Shown here in pieces: positions 1-6,482 of a stretch of DNA of 18,740 bases. Under the pieces are notes generated by a model. The model worked only from the letters and a program-made list of their open reading frames with translations. It was not told where the DNA came from and searched no databases. The stretch is from Patescibacteria group bacterium (GTDB taxonomy: Bacteria > Patescibacteriota > Minisyncoccia > Portnoybacterales > GWB1-42-6). Each line of letters opens with the position of its first letter. The first letter of the stretch is position 1. The translations under genes were made by a program, and so were the position numbers. The DNA is taken from positions 1 to 18,740 of the forward strand of contig JAHKAK010000102.1 in assembly GCA_018826025.1 (NCBI GenBank), given 5' to 3'.

Positions 1-37
1 GACGGTTTTTGCTTTGGGGATAAAATAAAGGGCTAAA

Positions 38-439
38 CTATTTTAATAGCAGTTTAATTTTAGCGATGATTTCGTTGGGGGTTAGATGCGCCTTGATTAA
101 AAAATCAACCGCGCCCAAGTTTAGAACTCGCTCCACTTCTTCTTGCTGGCTAAGATTAGACAGAACAATGACCGGAATTTTCTGGGTGGTTGGGTCGGCT
201 TTTATCTTAGCCAAAACATCAAAACCGTCAAGGCCGGGCAGGATCAGGTCCAGCAAAATTAAACTCGGCGCGCTTTCTTTAGTTTTAATGATGCCGCTTT
301 CTCCGTCCAGCGCCTCAATTACTTCGTAGTTTTCGGCCACCAATTTTTTGGCAATCAGATCCCGTAAAAATTTATCGTCTTCAATGAGCAGAATTTTTTG
401 ATTCACCCCATTGGGGGTTTTATTTTTTTCGTCTGGCAT
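38..439 (-). CDS. Single-domain response regulator (CheY-like receiver)
   Basis: This 133-residue protein is a stand-alone phosphoacceptor receiver domain with no output domain. The acidic pair is D21/D22, the phospho-acceptor Asp is D64 in ILLDLILPG, the conserved Ser/Thr is S94 in VLSNL, and the conserved Lys is K116 in FLIKAH. About 14 residues precede the receiver fold, more than in the next gene. It is the last gene of the signalling cluster, 48 bases after another receiver gene and downstream of a hybrid-free histidine kinase, so it is probably phosphorylated by that kinase. The output must come from protein-protein contact. The two adjacent receivers are related (both have GA-x-D-(F/Y)-LIKA near the C-terminus) and look like a tandem duplication that has diverged. 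Family assignment is very secure; the target is unknown. Confidence 0.95.
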   Translation of the reverse strand: MPDEKNKTPNGVNQKILLIEDDKFLRDLIAKKLVAENYEVIEALDGESGIIKTKESAPSLILLDLILPGLDGFDVLAKIKADPTTQKIPVIVLSNLSQQEEVERVLNLGAVDFLIKAHLTPNEIIAKIKLLLK

Positions 440-487
440 AGGCTTAGTTCCCGCTGAGTTGATGTTCGCCAGCGGGATGGTTAAAGA

Positions 488-865
488 TTAATCACCAATT
501 TGTTTAATAACTTTTTCGACAACTTCTTGGGGATTGAAATTAGCCTTGATCAGATAATCTTTAGCGCCCAATTCCAGAACCCGCTTAATTTCCACCGGTT
601 GGCCGGAGTTAGAGATAATAATAACCGGGATTTTTGTTAAATCGGTTTCCGGATTTTTGTTCATTTCTTCCATAACCTCCACGCCGTTTTTCTCGGGCAT
701 CACTATATCAAGCAGAATCAAGTCCGGTTTATTTGCCCGTAAACTAGCCAATCCCTCGGCTCCGGTAAAAGCAAAGGCCACTTCAAAGCCGATATCTTTT
801 AATTTCTTTCCCAGTAAATCAGAAAGAAGTTTATCATCTTCAATGACGAGAATTTTTTTGGACAT
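488..865 (-). CDS. Single-domain response regulator (CheY-like receiver)
   Basis: This is a 125-residue receiver domain only. D10/D11 form the metal-binding acidic pair, D53 in LLLDIVMP is the phospho-acceptor, S85 is the switch Ser in IIISNS, and K107 lies in YLIKANF. The length matches a bare receiver, so no DNA-binding or enzymatic output domain is present. It starts 26 bases after the stop codon of the PAS histidine kinase and is followed by a second receiver gene, which gives one kinase and two possible phosphate acceptors. Such pairs can split a signal or act as a phosphate sink; which applies here cannot be read from sequence. No clear Shine-Dalgarno sequence precedes the ATG. Confidence 0.95.
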   Translation of the reverse strand: MSKKILVIEDDKLLSDLLGKKLKDIGFEVAFAFTGAEGLASLRANKPDLILLDIVMPEKNGVEVMEEMNKNPETDLTKIPVIIISNSGQPVEIKRVLELGAKDYLIKANFNPQEVVEKVIKQIGD

Positions 866-891
866 GTTTTTTATTTAATTTTTTTATTTAA

Positions 892-2421
892 TTAATTATT
901 AATTGGCAAGGAAAAAGAAAAAGTACTTCCCTTGTTTTCTTGTGACTGGCACCGGATTTGGCCGCCATGGGCTTCAATAATATTTTTGGCGATAAAAAGC
1001 CCAAGGCCGGTGCCGTCAGTTTCCATCCGCATAATATTGTTGGCCCGGAAGAATTTAGTAAATAATCGGTTTTGCTGTTCCTGGCTGATGCCCACGCCGG
1101 TATCTTTAACAGAAAGCGCTACTTTATTTGTATCATATTTCAGGCTAACTGTCACCTGGCCGCCGGGCGGCGTATATTTAATGGCATTTTCAACCAGGTT
1201 TTGAATGGCGAAAGTTATTTTTTCAGCGTCAATCATAAGTTCCGGCAACGCCTTGGCTGGTTTTTGATATTCAAGTTTGATATTACGTTTAGCGGCTATT
1301 TCTCGGCAAGAGCTTAAAGCCGCTTGAGCCAAATTTTCTAATTTAGCCGTTACTAATTTATAGAGATAACGGCCTTCTTCTATCCGGGCGACATCCAGCA
1401 GGTCATTAATTAAAGTGATCATTCTTTCGTTAGACGTATAGCTTTTACCGATAACATTTTTTTGTTCAGCGCTTAATTCTCCAACGTCGCCTTCCAGCAA
1501 TAAGCTCAGGGCCCATTTTATAACCGAAAGAGGCGTTCGCAGTTGATGGGCGGCAATAGAAACGAATTCTGTTTTCATTCTTTCAATACCCTTTTCGCGC
1601 GTAATGTCATGAACAATAATCAGGCTGCCGGTTCTATTTTTGGAAGCGCCAATTGAAACAGAAGAAATCTCAAGAGTGAAATCCTCAATAATAATCTCTT
1701 GGCGGAAGATTTCTTTTATTTCTTTCCCCAGTATTGTCAACAACGGCTTAAAGCTATCGGTTAATGAAGCCAGCTCATCCGGAGATTTATTATAGACCGC
1801 GTCTTTTTTTACCCGAAGAAGTTTTTCAGCCGGAGGGTTAATTAAGGAAAGATTATTTTGGCTGTCAAAAACCATTAAACCGTCGGTTAGGTTGGCAATA
1901 ACGGCCGATGTTTTATTTTTTTCTTCTTCAGCTTTCCCTTTTTCTTCCACGACATCCTCGAGTATATTCAGCAGCGCGCTTTGAGATTTATGCAGATCCT
2001 GCTCATTTTCCTTTATTGCTGTGAGATCGAAAAGGCCCATAAAGCAACCAATGGTTTCTCCTTGATCGTTTTTACGCAACAAAGTGGAAGCGCTGACATA
2101 AATCTTTTTTTTGTCTTTGGTCGTCAAGACGATTTCCCGGGAAGAGAGCGATCCTTTTTCGAGAGTTTCCTTAATTAGCCGATTGGCGTCCAGTTTACCG
2201 ATGAAATTTTCCAGCGGATTGCCGATAAGCTCCTCTGTTGAATATCCGGAAATTTTTTCTAAGGCCGGATTTGTTTCTAAAATAATGCCAATTGAGCTAA
2301 CCAGGCAAACGGGTAATGGCAGAAAAGAAAACAAATCACGCGCGTAGCTTTCCAGTGAGGACAGATCGTCTAACAAGACGGCAATTTTATTTTGTTCTGG
2401 GGTTGGGTTTTTTATTTCCAT
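892..2421 (-). CDS. Double-PAS sensor histidine kinase, soluble
   Basis: This is a 509-residue kinase without membrane segments, so it is probably cytoplasmic. In order: a first PAS domain at about 30-135 (typical NPALEKISGYSTEELIG stretch), a coiled linker at about 135-170, a second PAS-like domain at about 170-275, a HisKA domain with phospho-acceptor H292 in AAHQLRTPL, and a HATPase_c domain. The ATPase has its N box at N412 (ENAIKYTP), G1 at 440-445 (DTGVGI) and G2 at about 469-475 (DGTGLGL). All catalytic motifs look intact. There is no receiver domain; two separate receivers follow. Its start overlaps the end of the V4R-like gene by 10 bases, which suggests translational coupling. The ligand is unknown; the FIST and V4R-like proteins encoded upstream in the same cluster are candidate input partners. 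Confidence 0.95.
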   Translation of the reverse strand: MEIKNPTPEQNKIAVLLDDLSSLESYARDLFSFLPLPVCLVSSIGIILETNPALEKISGYSTEELIGNPLENFIGKLDANRLIKETLEKGSLSSREIVLTTKDKKKIYVSASTLLRKNDQGETIGCFMGLFDLTAIKENEQDLHKSQSALLNILEDVVEEKGKAEEEKNKTSAVIANLTDGLMVFDSQNNLSLINPPAEKLLRVKKDAVYNKSPDELASLTDSFKPLLTILGKEIKEIFRQEIIIEDFTLEISSVSIGASKNRTGSLIIVHDITREKGIERMKTEFVSIAAHQLRTPLSVIKWALSLLLEGDVGELSAEQKNVIGKSYTSNERMITLINDLLDVARIEEGRYLYKLVTAKLENLAQAALSSCREIAAKRNIKLEYQKPAKALPELMIDAEKITFAIQNLVENAIKYTPPGGQVTVSLKYDTNKVALSVKDTGVGISQEQQNRLFTKFFRANNIMRMETDGTGLGLFIAKNIIEAHGGQIRCQSQENKGSTFSFSLPINN

Positions 2422-3020
2422 CTGATTAGGTATTCGTGGTATTCATCGCCGCGAAAAGGGCATTTGGTTTCTTCAAAAGTAATGGCGGGGCTTTTAATCA
2501 GCATTTGAAAGAATCCGCATAAGTAGCTGCCCAGGTACAGGCAGAAAACGGGATGAAACTGATAATTTTTTATCTGAAGAATTCCATATTTTTTTTCTTC
2601 GTTAAGTTCAATGGGCACAAAGTCGCCAACGGAATAATGTTTGCGCCAAATCTTGGGCGCTTCTTCAAAAAATACTTTGTTGACGGAAAGGAAGTAATTA
2701 ATAAACAATTTAACCATTAAAGAAGTTTTGCTGGCAAAAATTCCCATCTCTTTTACCTTGGCGTCATTAAAAGAGAAAACTTTCTTTATGGCCAGTAAAG
2801 AAATAATGCGCAGGCCAATAGGGTAAAAAGATAAAGCCACGATTTTTTTATAATCAATTGGGCAGCCAAGCGCGGCCAGCTCTTCTTCTAACTTCTTTAG
2901 TCCGGTTTCACCCGTTTCTTTCAAAATAAAATCGCCGTCAGTTTTAAAAACCACTCCCCTGGCCTCGCCCGGCATGGCCATTAGTTGATCCGCCAATTCT
3001 TTATTTAATTCTTGGTCCAT
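2412..3020 (-). CDS. V4R / heme-NO-binding-like small-molecule sensor protein (putative)
   Basis: This 202-residue soluble protein is not firmly recognised. The C-terminal part (about 130-202) resembles the end of V4R or HNOB-fold ligand-binding domains: a hydrophobic stretch with GSYLCGFFQMLI, then an E-x(2)-C-x(3)-GD element (ETKCPFRGDEYHEY, with Cys at about 187) and a terminal Trp-Lys. In V4R proteins a similar E..C...GD..C/H pattern lies at the domain end and can bind zinc; only one Cys is present here, so metal binding is uncertain. The gene lies between a coiled-coil gene and the histidine kinase and overlaps the kinase start by 10 bases. I infer that it is a ligand sensor feeding the kinase. 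A structure prediction should settle the fold. Confidence 0.55.
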   Translation of the reverse strand: MDQELNKELADQLMAMPGEARGVVFKTDGDFILKETGETGLKKLEEELAALGCPIDYKKIVALSFYPIGLRIISLLAIKKVFSFNDAKVKEMGIFASKTSLMVKLFINYFLSVNKVFFEEAPKIWRKHYSVGDFVPIELNEEKKYGILQIKNYQFHPVFCLYLGSYLCGFFQMLIKSPAITFEETKCPFRGDEYHEYLIRWK

Positions 3021-3056
3021 GTAATAATGCTAAAATTAGTTTTTTAGACAATTAAA

Positions 3057-3100
3057 TTTATTTTGGCAAAGCTGAGCTTTGGGTTTAATACCCTTTATTT
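3057..3100. repeat. Palindromic element B, short copy, at the stop of the coiled-coil gene
   Basis: The core CAAAGCT-C-AGCTTTG (written on the minus strand) is flanked by a conserved left side (tttattttgg) and a conserved right side (gggtttaataccctttatt). The same flanks and core occur at 4976-5024 and, with the palindrome opened by an insert, at 13575-13769. The stop codon of the coiled-coil gene (3095-3097) lies inside the conserved right flank. No U-tract follows the hairpin, so it is not a standard terminator. Confidence 0.75.
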
Positions 3101-3571
3101 AGCGCCTTTAATCTTTTTAACCTCTTTTTTTAGTTCGATCATTTTTAATTCCCGGCCAACCGAAAGCTTTTGGAATTTTTTTAAGTCGGCCATTTTTTCT
3201 TCCAATTCTTTGGTTCTTTCTTTTACTTGTTCGTCTAAGCTATCGGCAATTTCTTTCAGCTCTCGCGTTCGGGCTTCAACTTTTATTTCCAACACGGCTT
3301 TAGCCTCTTGCAGTTCTTGAGTGCGTTCAATAATTTTTTGCTCAACGCTTTCTTTTTCGGCTTTTTGCTCTCGGAGAAGCTTTAAAACTTTATGGTGGAG
3401 TTCTAAAAATTCTTTTGAGCTAAGATCAAAGGAATGCTCTAAAAACTTACGGTCTTTATCGTAGTTATCATAGGTATTGCTTATCGCTTTCAAAAAAACC
3501 TCTAGTTTCGGAGAAGATTTAAATTTATCGCCAAAAACCCTTTTAATTTGTCTGGCTAGAAGATAGTGCAT
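3095..3571 (-). CDS. Coiled-coil signalling protein with C-terminal GRELKMIELKK module
   Basis: This is a 158-residue protein. Residues 1-50 are mixed, and about 50-145 are a long heptad-rich coiled coil with repeated R-T-(K/R/Q)-E-L-(K/E/Q)-E units. The end carries KKFQKLSVGRELKMIELKKEV. The HAMP protein at 13755-14669 ends in a closely related segment, so this is a shared module rather than generic coiled coil. No catalytic domain is visible. Its ATG lies 5 bases beyond the FIST stop codon, so the two are probably co-translated. I infer a scaffold or signal-transfer role between the FIST sensor and the downstream kinase. A DNA-level signature of shared origin with the 13755 gene is that both stop codons sit in the same palindromic element. 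Confidence 0.75.
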   Translation of the reverse strand: MHYLLARQIKRVFGDKFKSSPKLEVFLKAISNTYDNYDKDRKFLEHSFDLSSKEFLELHHKVLKLLREQKAEKESVEQKIIERTQELQEAKAVLEIKVEARTRELKEIADSLDEQVKERTKELEEKMADLKKFQKLSVGRELKMIELKKEVKKIKGAK

Positions 3572-3576
3572 TGCCT

Positions 3577-4728
3577 CTATTCTTCTCTAAAAGTAGTAAT
3601 CGTCATTGTTTGATTGTGGAGTTGGCATTGGCGCTCGGTGGGGGTGGTTGGACTAATCTCCCCATAGGAATAGAAACCGATAATTGTGGCTTGAGGCCCT
3701 ATTTTTTCTTGGACCGCTTCGATTTCTTCTTCAATTCGCTCTTTAAGCACGAGTTTTCGGCCAATACAGCTGATCAAGATGGCAAGTTCCGCCTTCCCCT
3801 GGCCTAAAGATTCAATGCTCATGCCGGCCGCTCCGGAAGCGCCGTCAACCAGGCGGTCGAAGTTCGCTTTCATAGATCGCGCGACAGTCCCCTCCGGCAT
3901 ATCGCCCGCGAAGGTCATTGACTGCGCCTTTTCGTCTACCGCCAGAATTGTGCGGACCACTTCGACCTCTCCCCCTATATCGGTTTTTACTTTTAGGCTA
4001 AGCGGAAAGAGAAGGCCGCTGGCTGGAAGATCCTTAGCTAACTCGCCAAGATATTCTTTATAAAGCGCGAGGGCTGGTTTTTCATCAAGTTCGTATAGCA
4101 CATTTCCTTTTGACTTGGTGATTGTCCGAGAAATACCGAAAGAGTCCCAGCCGCCAAGAGAGCCATATCCTATTTTAATGCTGGAACCGTAAAATCCAAC
4201 ACAGACAAGTTTTTTCTGTTCCGGCATTTTATCAAGTCCGACCAGGGTTTCTTTAAAACGAGTGCCGTCCCCGACCAGTCCCCCTGTAACAGAAACCTCT
4301 TTTGGTAGTTCGGAGAGGAGTCCTTTTACGAGGGTGGTTCCATTCACGAAAAGACCGTCTGAAAAAATCATCACATGGACTAATTCTTCTTTGGGAAGAG
4401 CTTGGGCAAGTTTTTTTCCTACCATTTCGCTCTCTTCGGCTTGGGTAATGCTAACTTCGGCAAATTGAAGCGCGGTCTGGGCAAATTTAATTGCCGTTAA
4501 GACCAAGGTATCGTCGGAAACTTCCGTTTTTATGATCTCCCCCGCTGTTGAGGCGCTTATAATATGCGACTGGGGATACCAGGAACGGACTTCATCAAAT
4601 CGAGCCTTATCTTTTAACAGCGTGTTTCCTCCAAACACAAGGACCAGTTCCGGCGACTCCGCGGAAAGGTTGGAAGATAATGTTTTCCAGCCATTCTCGG
4701 TGGTCCATTTTTTTTGTTCAATTTTCAT
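3577..4728 (-). CDS. FIST sensor-domain protein (FIST N and C domains)
   Basis: This 383-residue protein matches the layout of FIST proteins. The N-terminal FIST domain (about 30-215) has the family signature regions ELVLVFGG near the start, SHIISASTAGEI, MIFSDGLFVNGTTLVKGL and VTGGLVGDGTRF. The FIST_C domain (about 225-365) includes SCIGRKLVLKERIEEEIEAV and ATIIGFYSYGEISP. FIST is a predicted small-ligand-binding signalling domain, often fused to or encoded near chemotaxis and two-component proteins. Here it is free-standing and first in a cluster with a histidine kinase and two receivers, so it probably provides the input. No Shine-Dalgarno is seen before the ATG; an extended -10 promoter lies about 95 bases upstream. 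The ligand is unknown. Confidence 0.9.
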   Translation of the reverse strand: MKIEQKKWTTENGWKTLSSNLSAESPELVLVFGGNTLLKDKARFDEVRSWYPQSHIISASTAGEIIKTEVSDDTLVLTAIKFAQTALQFAEVSITQAEESEMVGKKLAQALPKEELVHVMIFSDGLFVNGTTLVKGLLSELPKEVSVTGGLVGDGTRFKETLVGLDKMPEQKKLVCVGFYGSSIKIGYGSLGGWDSFGISRTITKSKGNVLYELDEKPALALYKEYLGELAKDLPASGLLFPLSLKVKTDIGGEVEVVRTILAVDEKAQSMTFAGDMPEGTVARSMKANFDRLVDGASGAAGMSIESLGQGKAELAILISCIGRKLVLKERIEEEIEAVQEKIGPQATIIGFYSYGEISPTTPTERQCQLHNQTMTITTFREE

Positions 4729-4824
4729 ATAAATTAGTTATTTAAAAATTATATTTTTATAGAGAAAGCGGACTAGACTTTCCGTGTTTGACTCTTGGCT
4801 CATCTGTCAAACTGCTCCTTTTTC

Positions 4825-4853
4825 ATTATAACATATAATTGAAACTGTAATAA
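4825..4853 (-). promoter_or_regulatory. Extended -10 promoter of the FIST/kinase cluster
   Basis: On the minus strand TGTTATAAT gives an extended -10 (TGn plus a perfect TATAAT, at 4825-4830 on the plus strand). A weak -35 (TTATTA, 4848-4853) lies 17 bases upstream. The leader to the FIST ATG is about 90 nt and contains TTTGAC...GTCAAA, which could form a small hairpin. No other promoter-like sequence was seen in the cluster, so the six genes may form one operon. Confidence 0.55.
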
Positions 4854-4975
4854 ACAAAATGACCCCCGTTGAATACAGGGATCATTTGCTGGCGTTACAT
4901 GCCTAAAGACGGTTTTTTATCCGTGTCCACTAAACGGGGTACACCCCAAAAGGGCGAGGTTGTTTTTTAGGAATT

Positions 4976-5024
4976 TTATTTTGGCAAAGCTGAGCTCAGC
5001 TTTGGGTTTAATACCCTTTATTAT
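4976..5024. repeat. Palindromic element B, perfect 20-nt palindrome copy
   Basis: CAAAGCTGAG|CTCAGCTTTG is a perfect 10+10 palindrome with no spacer, flanked by the same left and right conserved sequences as the other two copies. It lies about 30 bases downstream of the toxin stop codon. As in the other copies the sequence after the hairpin is A-rich, not U-rich, in the gene's direction, so a classic terminator role is unlikely. Confidence 0.8.
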
Positions 5025-5054
5025 AATATTTTCTTGATTTTGGCAAAAAATTAA

Positions 5055-5717
5055 TTATTTTTTTAATACTTTTTTACTAAATTGCTTAGCTTGATTGATA
5101 AAAAATTTTTGCCATTCTTTATTTTTTAATTTCAAAATCATCCGTGGATAATCCTTGACCGTCTCGGCGAGCGTAAATTGGCTGCCCAATTGCAAATAAT
5201 CAACATGCCAATCAAATTTTATTTTAGCTTTTTTGACCAGATCATTAATTTCCCAGCCGGTCTTTTTTATAATCAAATATAAATCAATAAAATCCCTTGA
5301 GCGCGGTTTTTGATAAATAGTGAATAATTTATTAACGGCAATATCCTCCAGGCTATCAACGAATAATTTATTCCTTCTAATTTTTTTCTCAATTCTGGGA
5401 AAAGGAAAATAAGTGAACTCCGTTTTTATAATATCTTTCTGGAGATACAAAAAGATTGGATTACGATTAAAACTCTGCTGAATATCAACTTTTTTTATTC
5501 CCAATAGTTTTTTATTCTTCGCGAAAAAAATGTTTATGGCTTGGATATCAAATTCATATTCTGAAAAAAAATCCAGGTCTTCAGACCGGCGGTGCTGTAA
5601 ATAATATTCCGCTAAAGCCGTGCCTCCGGTCAAGTAAAAATTTTGGCAAATATCATCGGCATTGCTGATTGCTTCTAAGATCCTAATTTGATTATTACTT
5701 AAGATTGTTTTGGCCAT
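5055..5717 (-). CDS. AbiEii-family nucleotidyltransferase toxin
   Basis: This is a 220-residue member of the AbiEii/AbiGii toxin family. The nucleotidyltransferase signature is present: GGTAL (31-35) followed by RRSEDLDFF, in which D47 and D49 supply the metal-binding acid pair. Later motifs DIAVNKL (125-131) and RSRDFIDLYLI (about 139-150) are typical of the family. Characterised AbiEii-type toxins are NTP transferases that modify RNA such as tRNA ends and act with a separate antitoxin in phage-defence or stress systems; the specific target here is not known. The start codon overlaps the end of the partner gene by 19 bases, so the two are translationally coupled. All core residues are intact, so this is probably active. 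Length is at the short end for the family. Confidence 0.88.
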   Translation of the reverse strand: MAKTILSNNQIRILEAISNADDICQNFYLTGGTALAEYYLQHRRSEDLDFFSEYEFDIQAINIFFAKNKKLLGIKKVDIQQSFNRNPIFLYLQKDIIKTEFTYFPFPRIEKKIRRNKLFVDSLEDIAVNKLFTIYQKPRSRDFIDLYLIIKKTGWEINDLVKKAKIKFDWHVDYLQLGSQFTLAETVKDYPRMILKLKNKEWQKFFINQAKQFSKKVLKK

Positions 5718-5902
5718 AAAATCATTTTTAGATATTTCTTTTTATTATGATCTAAATCAAGAATTTCCCAATATTTTTTTATTTCTTCGCGACTAATTTT
5801 TTCTTTTTTCAAGCCAAAATTAACCATCTGCTCTAAATGCCAGACGGCATATCGTTTTTTGTTCTTTTTTAATTCAGTTGTATCAACCGACCAATTATAC
5901 AT
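5699..5902 (-). CDS. Small partner (probable antitoxin) of the AbiEii toxin
   Basis: This 67-residue basic, Trp-rich protein starts MYNWSVDTTELKKNKKRY and contains LEQMVNFGL and KKYWEILDLD. I associate this type of small protein with genes directly upstream of AbiEii-type nucleotidyltransferases, where it occupies the antitoxin position. It is smaller than the classic AbiEi antitoxin and lacks its winged-helix region, so it is a different partner type. The gene overlaps the toxin by 19 bases and begins only 6 bases after a perfect -10 box, which implies a nearly leaderless message. Whether it binds DNA cannot be read from the sequence, but the palindrome in its promoter would be a natural target. 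The antitoxin role is inferred from position. Confidence 0.7.
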   Translation of the reverse strand: MYNWSVDTTELKKNKKRYAVWHLEQMVNFGLKKEKISREEIKKYWEILDLDHNKKKYLKMILWPKQS

Positions 5903-5908
5903 AGCTAA

Positions 5909-5937
5909 ATTATATCTTATTTTGATAAGAAAATCAA
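5909..5937 (-). promoter_or_regulatory. Toxin-antitoxin promoter with palindromic operator, near-leaderless
   Basis: On the minus strand: TTGATT (-35), 17-base spacer, TATAAT (-10), then TTAGCT and the ATG. Transcription would start at or within a base or two of the start codon. The spacer carries TCTTAT-caaa-ATAAGA, a perfect 6-bp inverted repeat between the two promoter boxes, where a bound repressor would exclude polymerase. This suits autoregulation of a toxin-antitoxin pair. Confidence 0.7.
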
Positions 5938-5964
5938 CTTTTTTCCGGACAAAATTAATACGCT

Positions 5965-6152
5965 GCCGCGCTGGCGCGGCTTTCTGTCAGTTTTTAGGAA
6001 TTTTTACTAAAACAGGTTTCAGCGCGGTCGCATAAAGATATTGCTGCAAAAAAACAAACCCATAACAATAGCGGGGTTGTAAATATTCGCCGTAATCAAA
6101 CAGACATCAGTTTTAGAATTTTTTTGATGGGCGGCTATTTAAGCCGCCCATC
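5965..6152. repeat. Two strong hairpins in the gene-free stretch between toxin unit and tRNAs
   Basis: The 286 bases from 5903 to 6188 contain no gene. GCCGCG-ctgg-CGCGGC (5965-5980) lies upstream of the toxin promoter. GATGGGCGGCT-5 nt-AGCCGCCCATC (6126-6152) is an 11-bp perfect stem downstream of tRNA-Leu. A third, imperfect one (CAAGTAGGAA...TTCCTGCTTG) follows at about 6154-6176. None has a U-tract in the minus-strand direction, so terminator function for the tRNAs is not evident. Confidence 0.6.
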
Positions 6153-6188
6153 AACAAGTAGGAAAAATTCCTGCTTGTAATATCATTG

Positions 6189-6272
6189 TGCCCGGGGCGG
6201 GAGTCGAACCCGCACAAGCTTTCGCTTACTCGATTTTAAGTCGAGGCTGTCTACCAGTTCCAGCACCCGGGC
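6189..6272 (-). tRNA. tRNA-Leu (anticodon UAA)
   Basis: A full cloverleaf of 84 nt folds on the minus strand. The acceptor GCCCGGG pairs with CCCGGGC, the discriminator is A (expected for Leu), the anticodon stem is CTCGA/TCGAG with loop CTTAAAA (anticodon TAA), and the T-arm is GCGGG-TTCGACT-CCCGC. The variable region has the long arm of class II tRNAs (AAGC-gaaa-GCTT). The 3' CCA is not encoded, so a CCA-adding enzyme is required. Confidence 0.97.
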
Positions 6273-6329
6273 AAAACAAAATTAAGTGATAAGTGTTGAA
6301 TTTCTAAACACTGAATACTGGACACTAAT

Positions 6330-6360
6330 CTCTAAAATTTTGCTTCGCAAAATTTTAGAG
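6330..6360. repeat. 14-bp AT-rich hairpin abutting tRNA-Cys
   Basis: CTCTAAAATTTTGC-ttc-GCAAAATTTTAGAG is a perfect 14-bp stem with a 3-nt loop. It begins exactly at the 3' end of tRNA-Cys, so its last bases overlap the discriminator base. The core AAAATTTTGC...GCAAAATTTT recurs in the 16.4-kb palindrome island. It lies between the two tRNA genes and could block or guide 3' processing. Confidence 0.75.
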
Positions 6361-6431
6361 GCCTAGGCCGGAATCGAACCGGCGAATAGCTGTTTTGCAG
6401 ACAGCCGCGTTAACCATTTCGCCACTAGGCC
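6359..6431 (-). tRNA. tRNA-Cys (anticodon GCA)
   Basis: A 73-nt cloverleaf folds on the minus strand. The acceptor GGCCTAG pairs with CTAGGCC, the discriminator is U as expected for tRNA-Cys, the anticodon stem is GCTGT/ACAGC with loop CTGCAAA (anticodon GCA), and the T-arm is GCCGG-TTCGATT-CCGGC. CCA is not encoded. It lies about 50 bases downstream of nrnA and 86 bases upstream of tRNA-Leu. Confidence 0.97.
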
Positions 6432-6482
6432 GATTGCTTATCTTATTTTTAACACAAAAAAAGATAGGATTCAATGATTTTT

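Larger units (their letters stand above)
4735..5054. other. Gene-free spacer between the signalling cluster and the toxin gene
   Basis: These 320 bases hold the FIST promoter, a possible decayed element bounded by ACCCCCGTTGA and AAACGGGGT (about 4862-4941), and palindromic element B at 4976-5024. No ORF with coding character was seen on either strand. The outer ends of the 4862-4941 segment resemble those of the CCCCGTT elements at 10854-10953 and 11439-11554. Confidence 0.6.

Noticed and set aside
6126..6152. Terminator for the tRNA pair
   Set aside because: The hairpin is strong, but the T-rich side lies before it in the minus-strand direction, so it is listed only as a hairpin.
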